Part shown: positions 9,844-21,000 of the stretch, piece by piece | Layout: each line of letters begins with the position of its first letter | Numbering within the stretch: position 1 is the stretch's first letter | Assembly (NCBI GenBank): GCA_015231265.1 | Contig: JADGBX010000006.1 | Span: forward strand, 1 to 46,526 | Source: Magnetococcales bacterium | Lineage (GTDB): Bacteria; Pseudomonadota; Magnetococcia; Magnetococcales; JADGBX01 | Reading direction: 5' to 3' | DNA length: 46,526 nucleotides | Notes under the pieces: generated by a model | What the model was told of the DNA's origin: nothing | Databases searched by the model: none | Seen by the model: the letters and a program-made list of their open reading frames with translations, nothing else | Made by a program: the position numbers and the translations under genes

Positions 9844-10982
9844 TGTCCCGACCGGATCAGCCCCCCAACTCCGTGAAGTGTGAGATTCCGCTTCAGCGTC
9901 CGGATCTGACCCGTAAGGATCTGGAGGCGGTGGCGCGAGCGGTACGGAGTCGGCGCTGGACCGATGCTGCCGCCGTTGAGATGTTGGAAGCGGCGTGGGC
10001 CGCTGCATGGGATGGAGAGTCGGGAGACGATGGAGAAAGTGGTGTTTCGGGATCGATGAGATGCGTCGCTTTTGCCACGCCTCAGGCACTGGTGCAGGCG
10101 TTGAAGGAGAGTCTTGGTTGGCAGGATGGGGCGTATGTTGTCTCCGGTCCGCTGCTGCACCCTGCGTGGCGGGAAGCGTTTTCGGCTGCCTGGATCCGGT
10201 TGGCTTATCGGGATCTTCAGCCTGAGAGTGGGATTCAGCAGGGTGAAATCGTTGCCCAAGAGGGGGGAGAGTGTGGTGGCGTTGTCGCCGGGATGCGCTC
10301 TTACCCGTTCGGGCAGGTTGCCGAGACGGTGGCGCCGACATCTCCTCTCCGCAGGGATGACGCATTCACGGTTCTTGATGATCTCTCCGGGGTGGTCACT
10401 CTGGATGAAGAAGGCGTTTTACCGGCGACGCCGTCGGGTGCACACCATCTTCGTCTGATGCTGATGACCGGGGACTCTCCGGTTCCGGTCGGTAATCTCT
10501 GTCTGGTGGCCGGGCGGGATTCCATCGTAATGGAGCGTCTGCAGCGGGCGCGGCGTCAACTGCCCTCCGTGGCATCGACGGCACTGGCTATCTCTCTGAT
10601 ACGGAACTGGCCGGAGCGGGCCGCCCGACGTCGGGCGCTGGCGAGCCGTTACACGGGGCTGATTCGCACCCGGGGATTGATCACGCTACCGGCAGCGGTC
10701 GAGCAGCGCCGCTGGCCGCTCTATCCGATTCTGGCTGCTGACGAGAAGATGTGTGATGCTTTGCGTGCCTTTCTACTGCGGGGTGGTGTCGCTTCCGGAG
10801 CCGTGAGCGGTTTCCGGATGCCTGACGTTTGTCGCGACGCCATGTTAATGAATCATATGCCGGGTGTGCGACATTTGGCATCGCACGGATTGCTCATTCC
10901 GCTCTACGCCTCCCTGACGGAGAGTCGGCAGAAACGCATCATCAATCGTCTCAATCGCTGGTTACAGAGAGCATCTTCATAA
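9843..10982 (+). CDS. DegT/DnrJ/EryC1-like protein, probably degenerate
   Basis: N-term IPLQRPDLTRKDLEAVARAVRSRRWTDAAAVEMLEAAWA and C-term ASHGLLIPLYASLTESRQKRIINRL match the ends of the DegT fold; no recognisable PLP-lysine block. Confidence 0.6.
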   Translation: MSRPDQPPNSVKCEIPLQRPDLTRKDLEAVARAVRSRRWTDAAAVEMLEAAWAAAWDGESGDDGESGVSGSMRCVAFATPQALVQALKESLGWQDGAYVVSGPLLHPAWREAFSAAWIRLAYRDLQPESGIQQGEIVAQEGGECGGVVAGMRSYPFGQVAETVAPTSPLRRDDAFTVLDDLSGVVTLDEEGVLPATPSGAHHLRLMLMTGDSPVPVGNLCLVAGRDSIVMERLQRARRQLPSVASTALAISLIRNWPERAARRRALASRYTGLIRTRGLITLPAAVEQRRWPLYPILAADEKMCDALRAFLLRGGVASGAVSGFRMPDVCRDAMLMNHMPGVRHLASHGLLIPLYASLTESRQKRIINRLNRWLQRASS

Positions 10983-11009
10983 GAGTGTGCGAGATGGGAG
11001 TGGGGAGTG

Positions 11010-11942
11010 TCACCGGTTCCGGTCGGAATCGGCGCTCCTCTCCTCTTGAGCAAGCAGGTCATCCACCTTCTGTTTCGCCTGGGTGAGATCACAGCCGTAG
11101 ACTGCCCGAGCCATCTCCATGGCGGCGATCATCCCGCCTTCTCTGGCCAGTTGGACGATCTGGGCATCGGCCTCCTTGCCGGGTTGGCGCACCATGGGTC
11201 GCTCCTGCTCACTGTAACGGAGTCGACCCGGAAACAGCCGGTTCAGTATCTCTGCCGCTTCGGTGATCTTCGGGTGGATACGGCTCTCCGGGCTGGACCA
11301 GGTGATCTTCAGGCGATCGCTGCCTTCCATCGTCACCGGATAGTGCTTGACGATGAAGGAGCCGGTCCGGGTGGTGATGCGTCGTTTTCTCTCGGCGTTC
11401 AGATGCCTCTCCAGGGCGGGGATTTCCAGAGCGGACAGGGTCACCAGCAGCGAGATGTGTGTATCGGTGCGGGTGGCCGTATTGAATTTCCGGTCCGCAT
11501 TATCGGCAAAATTATCGATCACCTCCCGTTTCTCCTGCTGGATGGTGAGTCCGAGAACCGCCTCGCGGGGGATCAGGATCACACAGTCATCCTCTTCCGG
11601 CAGGCGGTGATTGCGATAGGAGCGAAATTTGACCGCCAGCCCTTTTTCTGAAGCGCGCAGAAGCCAGTTGGAGTCCCGAAAGAGCGCCGTCACCGTGCCG
11701 CGAAACAGGAGAAACAGCATGAAGGCAAACCCGGCTCCCAGCCCATAGGGCCAGACTGTCTGCAGGGGTTTCAGATCGGGATGGAGTTGATGAACGATGG
11801 GGATCAGCAGCAGAGCGAGAGCACTGCCGCCGAACAGCAGCGCAAAGAGAATCGGGGCAAAGGGGCGCTCGCGGAAGATCACCTCTCCCTGCTCATGGGG
11901 TGTCTGTTTCTCAGGGATAACGGTGAGTGGAGCTGTTGCCAT
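11010..11942 (-). CDS. Hypothetical two-TM membrane protein
   Basis: FAPILFALLFGGSALALLLIPIV and YGLGAGFAFMLFLLFRG TM segments; soluble C-terminal domain. Start taken at MATAPLTV. Confidence 0.7.
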   Translation of the reverse strand: MATAPLTVIPEKQTPHEQGEVIFRERPFAPILFALLFGGSALALLLIPIVHQLHPDLKPLQTVWPYGLGAGFAFMLFLLFRGTVTALFRDSNWLLRASEKGLAVKFRSYRNHRLPEEDDCVILIPREAVLGLTIQQEKREVIDNFADNADRKFNTATRTDTHISLLVTLSALEIPALERHLNAERKRRITTRTGSFIVKHYPVTMEGSDRLKITWSSPESRIHPKITEAAEILNRLFPGRLRYSEQERPMVRQPGKEADAQIVQLAREGGMIAAMEMARAVYGCDLTQAKQKVDDLLAQEERSADSDRNR

Positions 11943-12145
11943 GGGATCTCTCCGGTCCGTTAATGATGCGGCCACCACCTCACTGTTGCACAATTGGTGA
12001 GAAGAAGTGGATGGTATTGATAACGGGTTGGTAACGATCATGCGTTAATCCATGATAGCATGGCGCACGCATAAAACGGCAAAAAGGGTTCGGCAACAGG
12101 CCTTGGTCATCGCACGAATCGTAGCGTGAGTTTCAGCAGATCGTC

Positions 12146-14857
12146 ATGGATGAGGAGGAAGCGCTAGTGTTATGCAACCGAAGAGAGCGACAGGTCAAGA
12201 ATCGGGTACGGTTCGTTGTTCTGTGTATGGTCTTTCTGATCGGGGGCGCTGCCCCTTCCCAGGCGGTGGAACAGGCGGAGGCTCGCTCTATTTCTCTGCG
12301 TCTGCAACTGAAGTGGAAGCATCAGTTTCAATTTGCCGGATACTATGCTGCACTGGAAAAAGGGTATTATAAACAGTCAGGTCTCAGCGTTACTCTGGTC
12401 GAGGCGCAGGCGGGTGAAGAGCCGGTGGAGGCGGTGCTGCACGGCAATGCGGAGTTCGGGGTCGGTTCGTCGGATCTCATCCTGCAACGCAGCCGTGGCA
12501 AACCGGTGGTGGCGCTGGCTGCCCTCTATCAGCACTCGCCGCTGGTGCTGCTGGCGCGTCGTGATGCCGGGATCGAATCCATCCACGATATTCCCGGCAA
12601 GCGGGTGATGCTGGAGCACCAGGCAGGCGCTCTGCACGCCTATATGCGTCAGGAAGGGGTGAGGCTCGACAGTGTGATCCGCCATCCCCACACCTTCAAT
12701 CCCCAATCTCTCATCGATCGCAAGGTGGATGCGCTGTCGGCCTACTCGACGGATGAGCGCTATCTGCTGGATAAATCCGATCTGGACTATCGTCTCTTCA
12801 CCCCCCGTTCCGCCGGGATCGACTTCTATGCCGAAGTGCTGTTCACCACCCAGAACATGGTGGAAAACTCCCCTGATGTGGTGCGCGATTTCCGCCGAGC
12901 CTCGCTCAAAGGGTGGCGCTATGCCGTGGACAACCCCGAGGAGATCATCGAGCTGATTCTTACCCGCTATTCACAGCGACACAGCCGGGATCATCTCCGC
13001 TTCGAAGCGCGCAACGCGGCCCGTCTCATGGCTGCGGATCTGGTGGATGTGGGCTATATGAGTGAGGGGCGCTGGCGCCATATTGCCCAGACCTATGCAG
13101 ACCTGGGGATGATGCCCGGTGGGTTCGATCCGGAGGACTTTCTCTATGATCCCGAGTACGATCCCAATCTGGTACGCCTCTACCTGGCACTGGGTGGCGC
13201 GTTGGCACTGCTGTTTTTGATCGGCGGAACCGCCTTCTATCATCGACGCCTCAACCAGCGGCTGCGGCAGGAGATCGCACAGAGGACAGTGCTCTCCGAT
13301 AAGCTGGTGAAAAGTGAGGAGCAGTATCGGCACATGATCGCCTGGGCACCCTTTCCGGTGATTGTGGTCCAACACGATTCGGCACGCATCGTCTTTGCCA
13401 ACGCCCAGGCGGAGTCGGTGTTGCAGATCGAAGAGCAGGTTCTGCTACAACAAGCGCTGAATGATCTCTTCGACAACCACGATGAGAAGGACCGCCTCTT
13501 CGATCTCTTATGTCAGAAGGATCATGTTACCGAGTATGAAGCGTGCATTCGCACCCCTGCACAACGACGTATCTGGGCCTATCTGTCTGCCAGCCTGATC
13601 ATCTACAACAGTGAGCGGGCGGTGCTGTTGGCGTTCAATGACATCAGTGAACGCAAGGTGATGGAGGAGGCACTGCGCAACGCCAAGGAGGAGGCGGAGT
13701 TCGCCAGTCGGGCCAAGGCGGAGTTTCTGGCCACCATGAGCCACGAGATCCGCACCCCGATGAATGTGGTGATCGGACTGAGTGATCTTCTGCTGGAGAC
13801 ATCTCTGGATGAGGAGCAGGACGCCTTCGTGCGCAAGCTGCGCCATGCCGGTTCGACTCTGCTGGAGTTGATCGACAACATCCTCGATCTGTCGCGCATC
13901 GAAGCGGGCAGAATGGCGCTGGAGGTGGTGCCCTTCAACCTTGTCGAACTGCTCAGAGAGACCGCTTCTGTGGGGGAGATTCATGCCCGGAGTAAAGGGC
14001 TCTCCTTCCATCTCGAACTGCCGGAGAGGGCGCCGGAGTGGGTGAAGGGGGATCGCCTGCGACTGCGGCAGATCTTGCTGAATCTGCTTGGCAACGCCGT
14101 TAAATTCACCGAGTCCGGGAGTATTGAGCTCTCTCTGAAAGTGCGCGAGGAGGAGAGTCACAATCTTCTAATCTGCCTGACCGATACCGGTGTCGGCATC
14201 GGTCCTGAGCATCTGGAGACCATTTTCGACCGGTTCACCCAAGTGGAGTCCCACATGGGCCGACGCCATGGAGGGACCGGTCTTGGTCTGGCCATCTCCC
14301 GGCGACTGGCACAGTTGATGGAGGGACGGCTCTGGGTGGAGAGTGATGTGGATGTGGGCAGTACATTCCATCTGAGTCTGCCGCTGCCGGGGTGTTCCGA
14401 ACCCGTTTCCAAAGCAGGTGAGGGTGTGGATGCGATAGAGGTGTCCAGTGCAACGGCTGCGCAGGGGATCAAAAGATTGCGCATTCTGTTGGTGGAGGAT
14501 TCCGAGGATAACCGGGCGCTGATCCAGGCCTATCTGTCGGGTACGCCCCATGCGTTGAGTATCGCCACCAATGGTGAGGAAGCGGTGACACTGGTCAAAC
14601 AGGAGACGTTCGATCTGGTTTTGATGGATGTGCAGATGCCGGTGATGGATGGGCATGCGGCCACCCGTGCCATCCGCCACTGGGAGCGGCAGCAAGGCCG
14701 AGCTCCTCTCACCATTATTGCTCTGACCGCCTTCGCCCTGGAGGGGGATCGGGAACGCAGTCTGCGCGCCGGGTGTAACGAACACCTGACCAAGCCGATC
14801 CGCAAAGAGCGCCTGCTGAATACTATTGCTGCCCATGCGAATCGTGGCGCTGACTGA
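12146..14857 (+). CDS. Hybrid histidine kinase with NMT1/THI5-type periplasmic domain, PAS, HisKA, HATPase and REC
   Basis: LRLQLKWKHQFQFAGYYAALEKGYYKQSGLSVTLVEA (NMT1/THI5 SBP-like), TM ~13180, H-box FLATMSHEIRTPMNVVIGLSDLL, GGTGLGLAISRRLAQLMEG, receiver LVLMDVQMPVMDG. Confidence 0.93.
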   Translation: MDEEEALVLCNRRERQVKNRVRFVVLCMVFLIGGAAPSQAVEQAEARSISLRLQLKWKHQFQFAGYYAALEKGYYKQSGLSVTLVEAQAGEEPVEAVLHGNAEFGVGSSDLILQRSRGKPVVALAALYQHSPLVLLARRDAGIESIHDIPGKRVMLEHQAGALHAYMRQEGVRLDSVIRHPHTFNPQSLIDRKVDALSAYSTDERYLLDKSDLDYRLFTPRSAGIDFYAEVLFTTQNMVENSPDVVRDFRRASLKGWRYAVDNPEEIIELILTRYSQRHSRDHLRFEARNAARLMAADLVDVGYMSEGRWRHIAQTYADLGMMPGGFDPEDFLYDPEYDPNLVRLYLALGGALALLFLIGGTAFYHRRLNQRLRQEIAQRTVLSDKLVKSEEQYRHMIAWAPFPVIVVQHDSARIVFANAQAESVLQIEEQVLLQQALNDLFDNHDEKDRLFDLLCQKDHVTEYEACIRTPAQRRIWAYLSASLIIYNSERAVLLAFNDISERKVMEEALRNAKEEAEFASRAKAEFLATMSHEIRTPMNVVIGLSDLLLETSLDEEQDAFVRKLRHAGSTLLELIDNILDLSRIEAGRMALEVVPFNLVELLRETASVGEIHARSKGLSFHLELPERAPEWVKGDRLRLRQILLNLLGNAVKFTESGSIELSLKVREEESHNLLICLTDTGVGIGPEHLETIFDRFTQVESHMGRRHGGTGLGLAISRRLAQLMEGRLWVESDVDVGSTFHLSLPLPGCSEPVSKAGEGVDAIEVSSATAAQGIKRLRILLVEDSEDNRALIQAYLSGTPHALSIATNGEEAVTLVKQETFDLVLMDVQMPVMDGHAATRAIRHWERQQGRAPLTIIALTAFALEGDRERSLRAGCNEHLTKPIRKERLLNTIAAHANRGAD

Positions 14858-15195
14858 CATCCCACTGCAACTCCGCACCATGGTGTAACGCATTTTTTAC
14901 GCCCGCACGCCATTGCTATTCATGCGAATGGTGCCAAGTGTGGAGCATCCATCTGTAAAATAACGCATTCTAGTGTAAATATTTTTTTCCACAATCATTG
15001 GTATTGTGAGGCTTGTGTAATCGTAATACAATGATTTTATTGTGATTGTTGAGTTGGTGCGGTTTTCGCTTTACTCTAAGAAGAAACTGTAGAGGCCGTT
15101 CCAAACTGCAGGGTGTTCGGTTGGTTGATTTCAGATGGTTGGCACATGTTGCTTCTTTGCCATGTCTGAGAGGGCTGCCGTAAAGGGGAATTCAG

Positions 15196-15795
15196 ATGCA
15201 TGACTCTTTCCACAGGATGGATCGTTGCAGGGCCGGAGGCTTCTCTCTGGTCGAAGTGATGATCACGCTGTTCATCGCTGCCACCTTCATCACCATGGCG
15301 GTGCCAGCGTTTCAGGAAGTTATCGAGGATACCCGAGCAACATCACAGATCAACACGGTGTCGGCGGCGCTCAATCTGGCGCGCAGCGAAGCCAACAAGC
15401 GAGGGGATGCCGTCTCCATCTGCAAAACGGACGACCAGTCCAGTTGCGGTGATGACACCGTCTCCTGGGCGGAAGGTTATGTGCTCTTTCTCAACAAGGA
15501 TCGAGACGATCCGCCGGAGATCGATGCCGATGAAGAGATCATCCGCTATTTTCCCGCCCTTCCCGGCACCAGCACCCTGGAAGGGGACTGGGGCGGTTTT
15601 GCGGAAGGGGTTACCTTCCTGCCGGACGGCTCAGTGACTGAAACCGGGGTGTTCGTGGTGTGTCAGAACTGGGACCCTCACACGGCCAAAGGGGTGTTGG
15701 TGTCGTTGGTGGGACGTATCCGAACGGCTCGGGACAGCAACGGCGACGGCTATTTGGAAGACTCTTCAGGGAATGTCATGTCATGTTGGCCGTAA
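15196..15795 (+). CDS. fimT: Type IV minor pilin, GspH/FimT family (cassette A)
   Basis: Prepilin motif GGFSLVEVMITLFIAATFITMAVPAF; GspH-like NLARSEANKRGDAVSICK. Confidence 0.88.
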   Translation: MHDSFHRMDRCRAGGFSLVEVMITLFIAATFITMAVPAFQEVIEDTRATSQINTVSAALNLARSEANKRGDAVSICKTDDQSSCGDDTVSWAEGYVLFLNKDRDDPPEIDADEEIIRYFPALPGTSTLEGDWGGFAEGVTFLPDGSVTETGVFVVCQNWDPHTAKGVLVSLVGRIRTARDSNGDGYLEDSSGNVMSCWP

Positions 15796-16298
15796 TTCGA
15801 AACAGACTGCCGGTGCATCGCCGGTCTCATGCCTCTGATGGAGAGGCGGGTTTCTCGCTGCTTGAGATTCTGATGACCCTGACGCTTCTCTCCATCGGTT
15901 TTCTGGGTATTGCCAAGCTGCAGTTCACCAGTCTGCGCTATACGCAATCCTCCATGGCGCGCAGTCAGGCGGCGGTTCTGGCGGATGATATTCTCGACCG
16001 GATGCGTGCCAACCGTGACGTGGCCCAGGATACGGACGTGGCGGATGACGACTGTCTCTATGCCATCGCTCTGGCGGAGAGCGTGACCGATCCCCCTGAC
16101 TGTATCAACGGCACCTGTACGGCAGCCAACATGGCCAGTTTCGACCTCTCGGAGTGGAAGACTGCCGTTGCCGATGCTCTGCCCAGTGGTGATGGATCGG
16201 TCAGCCGTAACGGCTCGGTCTTTACCATCACCGTCCAGTGGGACGACTCCCGGGGGCAACAGGCCGCCGCCACCTTTACCAGCACCTCGGAGTTGTGA
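15783..16298 (+). CDS. pilV: Type IV minor pilin PilV (cassette A)
   Basis: AGFSLLEILMTLTLLSIGFLGIAKLQFTSLRYTQSSMARSQAAVLADDILDRMRANR. Start set at MLAVIRNRL. Confidence 0.88.
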   Translation: MLAVIRNRLPVHRRSHASDGEAGFSLLEILMTLTLLSIGFLGIAKLQFTSLRYTQSSMARSQAAVLADDILDRMRANRDVAQDTDVADDDCLYAIALAESVTDPPDCINGTCTAANMASFDLSEWKTAVADALPSGDGSVSRNGSVFTITVQWDDSRGQQAAATFTSTSEL

Positions 16299-16300
16299 GC

Positions 16301-17476
16301 ATGAACACTCTGATACCCAAGCGCTGCGTCGGACGCGCTTCCAGCGAGAGTGGGTTTTCGTTGGTGGAGTTCATGGTGGCCTCGGCCATCGGCCTCTTCA
16401 TGTTGCTGGGAATCATCCAGGCCATGGTGGGGATACGCACCACCACCCGTTTCAATGATGCCATCGAGTATATTCAGGAGGGGGGGCGTTTCGTGCTGTC
16501 GCAGATGACCAAGGAGGTGCGCATGGGAGGCTATGCCGGCTGTGTGCCCAACCTCGCCTGCGACAGCGGTGATACCCGTTGCGTCAACTCCCTGATCAAC
16601 ACTGCGGGAGTTGATTATACCGGTACCATGTTTGATCTGACGGTGGGAATCGGCGGTTGGGACTATGCCGCCACCTCTCCGGGGAACACCATCGATGTTT
16701 CGGATCTGGACCCTGAGGATGAACCGCTGGACAACTGGAACGACATGGATGCCAATCCGCTGCACTCCAGCCTCCAGGATCTGGTGGTTCCCGGCAGTGA
16801 TGTGCTGGTGGTGAAGTACCTCTCCGAACTCTCGGCGTTGACGCTCTCCGCAGCACCCGGCATCAACGACACGCTCTTCTCTCTGACCAGTGCCAGTGAT
16901 GTGGAGGACGGGACGCTCGTCGCCATTTCCGACTGCACCGGAACCAACATTTTTCAGAACCGCAGCGACAGCACCGAGAGCCAGCTCTCCCGGGCGTTCT
17001 CCACCGATTCACCCAGTCCCGGCAATGTAGATCCCACTGCCAATGCCCTGACCCACAGTCCGACCACCACGGCGGAGATCCATCAGTTCATCGTCAAGAT
17101 CTTCTATGTGGGGGAGGGGGGATCCGGAGAGCCGACACTCTACCGGACGACCTATGAAGGGGGAACGCTCAGTGATCCGGTAGAGATCGTCGAGGGGGTG
17201 GAGTCGTTGCAGATTCTTTTCGGCATCGATACCGATTCCGACGGGGTGCCCAATCAATATGTGGATCCCGACGGCGTGGGGGCCGGTGATGTGATCATCT
17301 CTGTCCGTCTCAGCTATCTGGTGCGCAGTCTGGACGCCGTTCGGGACGATGTGGATACGAACACCTACCGGCTCGGGGGCTCTTCAGTCGCCACCGGTGT
17401 CACTGTCAATCCGGCTGATGATCAGCGCCTTCGGCGCATCTTCAGCACAACGATCCAGGTGAGGAATACGGAATGA
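16301..17476 (+). CDS. pilW: Type IV minor pilin PilW (cassette A)
   Basis: SGFSLVEFMVASAIGLFMLLGIIQAMVGI...; C-term RRIFSTTIQVRNTE typical of PilW. Start set at MNTLIPKR. Confidence 0.88.
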   Translation: MNTLIPKRCVGRASSESGFSLVEFMVASAIGLFMLLGIIQAMVGIRTTTRFNDAIEYIQEGGRFVLSQMTKEVRMGGYAGCVPNLACDSGDTRCVNSLINTAGVDYTGTMFDLTVGIGGWDYAATSPGNTIDVSDLDPEDEPLDNWNDMDANPLHSSLQDLVVPGSDVLVVKYLSELSALTLSAAPGINDTLFSLTSASDVEDGTLVAISDCTGTNIFQNRSDSTESQLSRAFSTDSPSPGNVDPTANALTHSPTTTAEIHQFIVKIFYVGEGGSGEPTLYRTTYEGGTLSDPVEIVEGVESLQILFGIDTDSDGVPNQYVDPDGVGAGDVIISVRLSYLVRSLDAVRDDVDTNTYRLGGSSVATGVTVNPADDQRLRRIFSTTIQVRNTE

Positions 17477-18051
17477 GCACCATCCCTGACAGCCATCGCC
17501 CGGATTGCGGGAGCCGGGAGCAGAGTGATCAGCAGGGCTCCGTCCTGGTGATCAGCGTTGTGGTGTTGATGATCCTGTCGATCATCGGCATGCAGAATAT
17601 GTCCACCTCCGTGGTCCAGGAACGCATGGCCGGTAACGAACGCCAGGTTCGACGGGCGTTCCAGGAGGCTGAAACCGCGCTGCGTGCCGGGGAGGAGTGG
17701 CTGGATACTCAGCTCTCGGAACCGATCGCCGTCGACAGTTGTGGCGAACCGCCCTGCTCGGTGTTCACCATCGACAGCGCCGACTACGACACCCACTACA
17801 CCGATGGTGATTGGTGGAGCACCAACACCAACACCTACGACGATACCGATACCAACGCACCGCGCTATGTCATCGAAGAGCTGGATCAGGTGGAGCTGGA
17901 GGCCTCGTCCGGTGGGACTCTGACCATCGGCCAGGGCACCAGCAAACCTACGGGGACTACGCTCTACACCTATCGGGTCACTTCACGGGGGACGAGTCCT
18001 TCGGGCAATGCCGTCATCGTCGTGCAGTCCGTCTATGCGAGGGGGTTCTGA
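17473..18051 (+). CDS. pilX: Type IV pilus assembly protein PilX (cassette A)
   Basis: QQGSVLVISVVVLMILSIIGMQNMSTSVVQERMAGNERQVRRAFQEAETALRAGE. Confidence 0.9.
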   Translation: MSTIPDSHRPDCGSREQSDQQGSVLVISVVVLMILSIIGMQNMSTSVVQERMAGNERQVRRAFQEAETALRAGEEWLDTQLSEPIAVDSCGEPPCSVFTIDSADYDTHYTDGDWWSTNTNTYDDTDTNAPRYVIEELDQVELEASSGGTLTIGQGTSKPTGTTLYTYRVTSRGTSPSGNAVIVVQSVYARGF

Positions 18052-21000
18052 TGGACGACGTAGCGAAGAGACCTTTACCGAACCGATACGATGATCATTT
18101 GAGGGAGAGTGCCATGTTTGCCATGTTCTCACCACACCGATCACTCCGTTCCGCCGCAACGGCGATCGTGGCACTGTTTGCCATCGTCGCACCGGCACAG
18201 GCGTTGGACCTTGCCGACAGACCGCTCTATCTTCAGACACGGGTCGACCCCAACGTCTTCTTCGAAGTGGACGATTCCGGCTCCATGGACTGGACCATTC
18301 TGACCACACCCTACTGGTACTACAGCAGTTATTGGAACTCGGGGGATACCACCTACGTCAGTAATGGCCTGTGGCGGGCCTACGACGGCTCCAGTAGACG
18401 GAGCTACACCTACTGGAAGGATATGGCGGACAACGCCTACGACAGCAGCAGCTATCCGGCATGGGATGGGGATAACGATCCCATCGACCGGGATTGGCGC
18501 GGTCGGGCCTCGGCGATGAATGTGCTCTACTACAATCCGCAGGTCACCTATGAACCGTGGCCCGGATTCCCCGACGCCAATTTCTATGCCGCCAGAAGCG
18601 ATCCGGAACCGAGCTCTTCGGGTTACACCCGTACGGTGGATCTTACGGGATTCATCTATGAACTGGTCACGGATGATGCAGGATTCACCGGCGATAATCC
18701 AGCAGGCCCCACCAGCTACTCCAGTGGCGCCAACGATCTGGTGGATCTCTGGGATACCCATATCCGCTTCACGGTCAACGCCGCTTCAGTCACTCAGGAC
18801 AGCTACGACTACACCGCCCAGACTGTGGGTGCCTGTAGCGGTGTCGACTGCATTACACCCACCATCACCAGCGTGACCAATACCGATGCCAGTACCACCA
18901 ACGATGTGGATACCATCGGTCGCACGGTGGCTGAGGTGCAGCAGAATGTGGCCAACTGGTTCCAGTATCATCGTCGGCGCTCCTTCGCCACCAAGGCGGC
19001 CATCGCCAGTGTGATCACTACTTATCCCGACTATCGCTATGGTCTCAGTGTGATCAACAATCCCGGCACGCTGTTTAAAGAGATGCCGGCGGAAGGTGTG
19101 GAGGATTTCACCACCCACAACGATGAACTTCTGGAAGAGCTCTACGAATATAACTGGCCCGCCTCCGGTACGCCGTTACGAGAGGGGTTGCAGAATGTCG
19201 GCGAGTACTATGAAGGGGATCTGACCGACAGGGACAGCCCCATCACAGCCACCTGTCAGCAGAACTTCGCCGTACTCTTCACCGATGGTTACTGGAATGG
19301 CGATACCCCGTCTCTCAATCCCGATGATCAGGATGGAGATGGTGCCGACAATACCCTGGCCGACGTTGCCTATCGTTACTACATCAACGACCTGCGCGAC
19401 GACTTGGCTGATGAGGTGCCCACCAGTGCCTTCGACGGTGCCAGCCACCAGCACATGGTCACCTTCGGAGTGGCCTTTGGTGTGACCGGGCTGCTGTCGG
19501 ATACAGACAGTGATGGCTGGCCGGACGATGCCTCCACCGATGTCACGGGGGATGGTTTTCCCGATACCGATGGTGACTGGGGTGATCCCAACAGCAGCTG
19601 CTCCGACTGCGGCAAGAAGATCGATGATCTCTGGCACGCCTCGTTCAATGGTCGCGGTACGTTCGTCTCGGCCCGGACACCCCAGGCGGTGAAGAACGCG
19701 CTCAGTGATGCCTTGGCGGATATCGCCGATCGTACGAGTTCCTCTTCCAGTGCGGCGTTGAACTCCGGCTCCCTGAGCGATCTCTCCCGGCTCTATCAGG
19801 CCCGGTTCGACAGCGGCGACTGGAGCGGCAACGTGGTGGCCTTTCCCATCAGCACCGTCACCGGTGAGTTGGACGAGGATAACCCGGCCTGGGAGGCGCG
19901 GGATGTGCTTAATGGCCAGGATTGGAACACCGGTCGCGTGATGTACACGTACAACACGGAGGTCGGACAGGGTATCGCCTTCCGTTGGCCGGAAGATCCG
20001 TCCGATCCGGGTGGCTCCGAACTGACCACCACTCAGATGGCGCTTCTTGAGGATGACCCCGACACCGCGGTCGTCGATGACGATAACAAAGGGGATGAGC
20101 GTCTGGAGTGGATCCGGGGTAACCGAGATGACGAAGGGGTCGCCAGTGGCAAGTTCCGCCCACGCACCTATGTTCTGGGAGACTTGATTCACTCGGCGCC
20201 CACCTATGTATCCCCACCCTCTCTGGACTATCCCGAGTCTCTGGAGAGCTCGTCCTATGCCGAATATAAGGAGAGCTACGCCTCCCGTGATGCGGTGATC
20301 TATGTGGGCGGAAACGACGGAATGATGCATGGCTTCAAAGCCGAAGACGGTACCGAAGTGATGGCCTATCTGCCCAACGAGACCTTCCCCATTCTCAACG
20401 ATCTCACCTCGAACTCCTATGGACACGCCTACAGTGTCGACGGTCAGGTGACGGCGGCGGACGTTTACGGAACGTACCCCGGCTGTACCGATGGGTCCAG
20501 TTGCTGGAGAACGATTCTGGTGGGTGGTCTCGGATCCGGTGGACAGGGGATCTATGCTCTGGATGTGACCGATCCGACCGATTATGTGGAGTCCAACGCC
20601 AACGAGATCGCCTTGTGGGAGTTTACCGACAGCGACGACTGCGTGGGGGTATGCGGGACCGACGCCGACCGCTATAAGATGGGCTATACGTTCAGCGGTA
20701 TCTCCATCGTCAAAGCGGCCAACGGTGACTGGGTGGCCATTTTCGGCAACGGTTATAACAGTACCGACAACGACGGAGCCACGGCGTTGGAAGATGATGC
20801 GGTGCTCTACATCGTCAAGATCGAAGATGGTACGCTACTCAAGCGGATCACCACCGGTGGCAACGGACTGGCCACACCCGCCGTGGTGGATGTGGACAAC
20901 GACTACATCGCCGACTACGCCTATGCCGGTGATCTCAACGGCAACCTCTGGAAGTTCGATCTCACCGATGCCGACCCCTCCAACTGGCAGGTTGCCAACG

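Noticed and set aside
15136-15163. Possible sigma-54 promoter (TTGGCACATGTTGCTTC) upstream of pilus cassette A.
   Set aside because: The GG-to-GC spacing is 8 nt rather than the required 10.
19176-20426. 416-aa antisense ORF within pilY1-A.
   Set aside because: Shadow of a GC-rich coding strand; low-complexity Gly/Ile/Val composition, no domain. The same applies to 5926-6747, 7169-7795, 8085-8906, 13508-14161, 14168-14893, 25366-26319, 36799-37683, 41832-42524 and 44429-45337.
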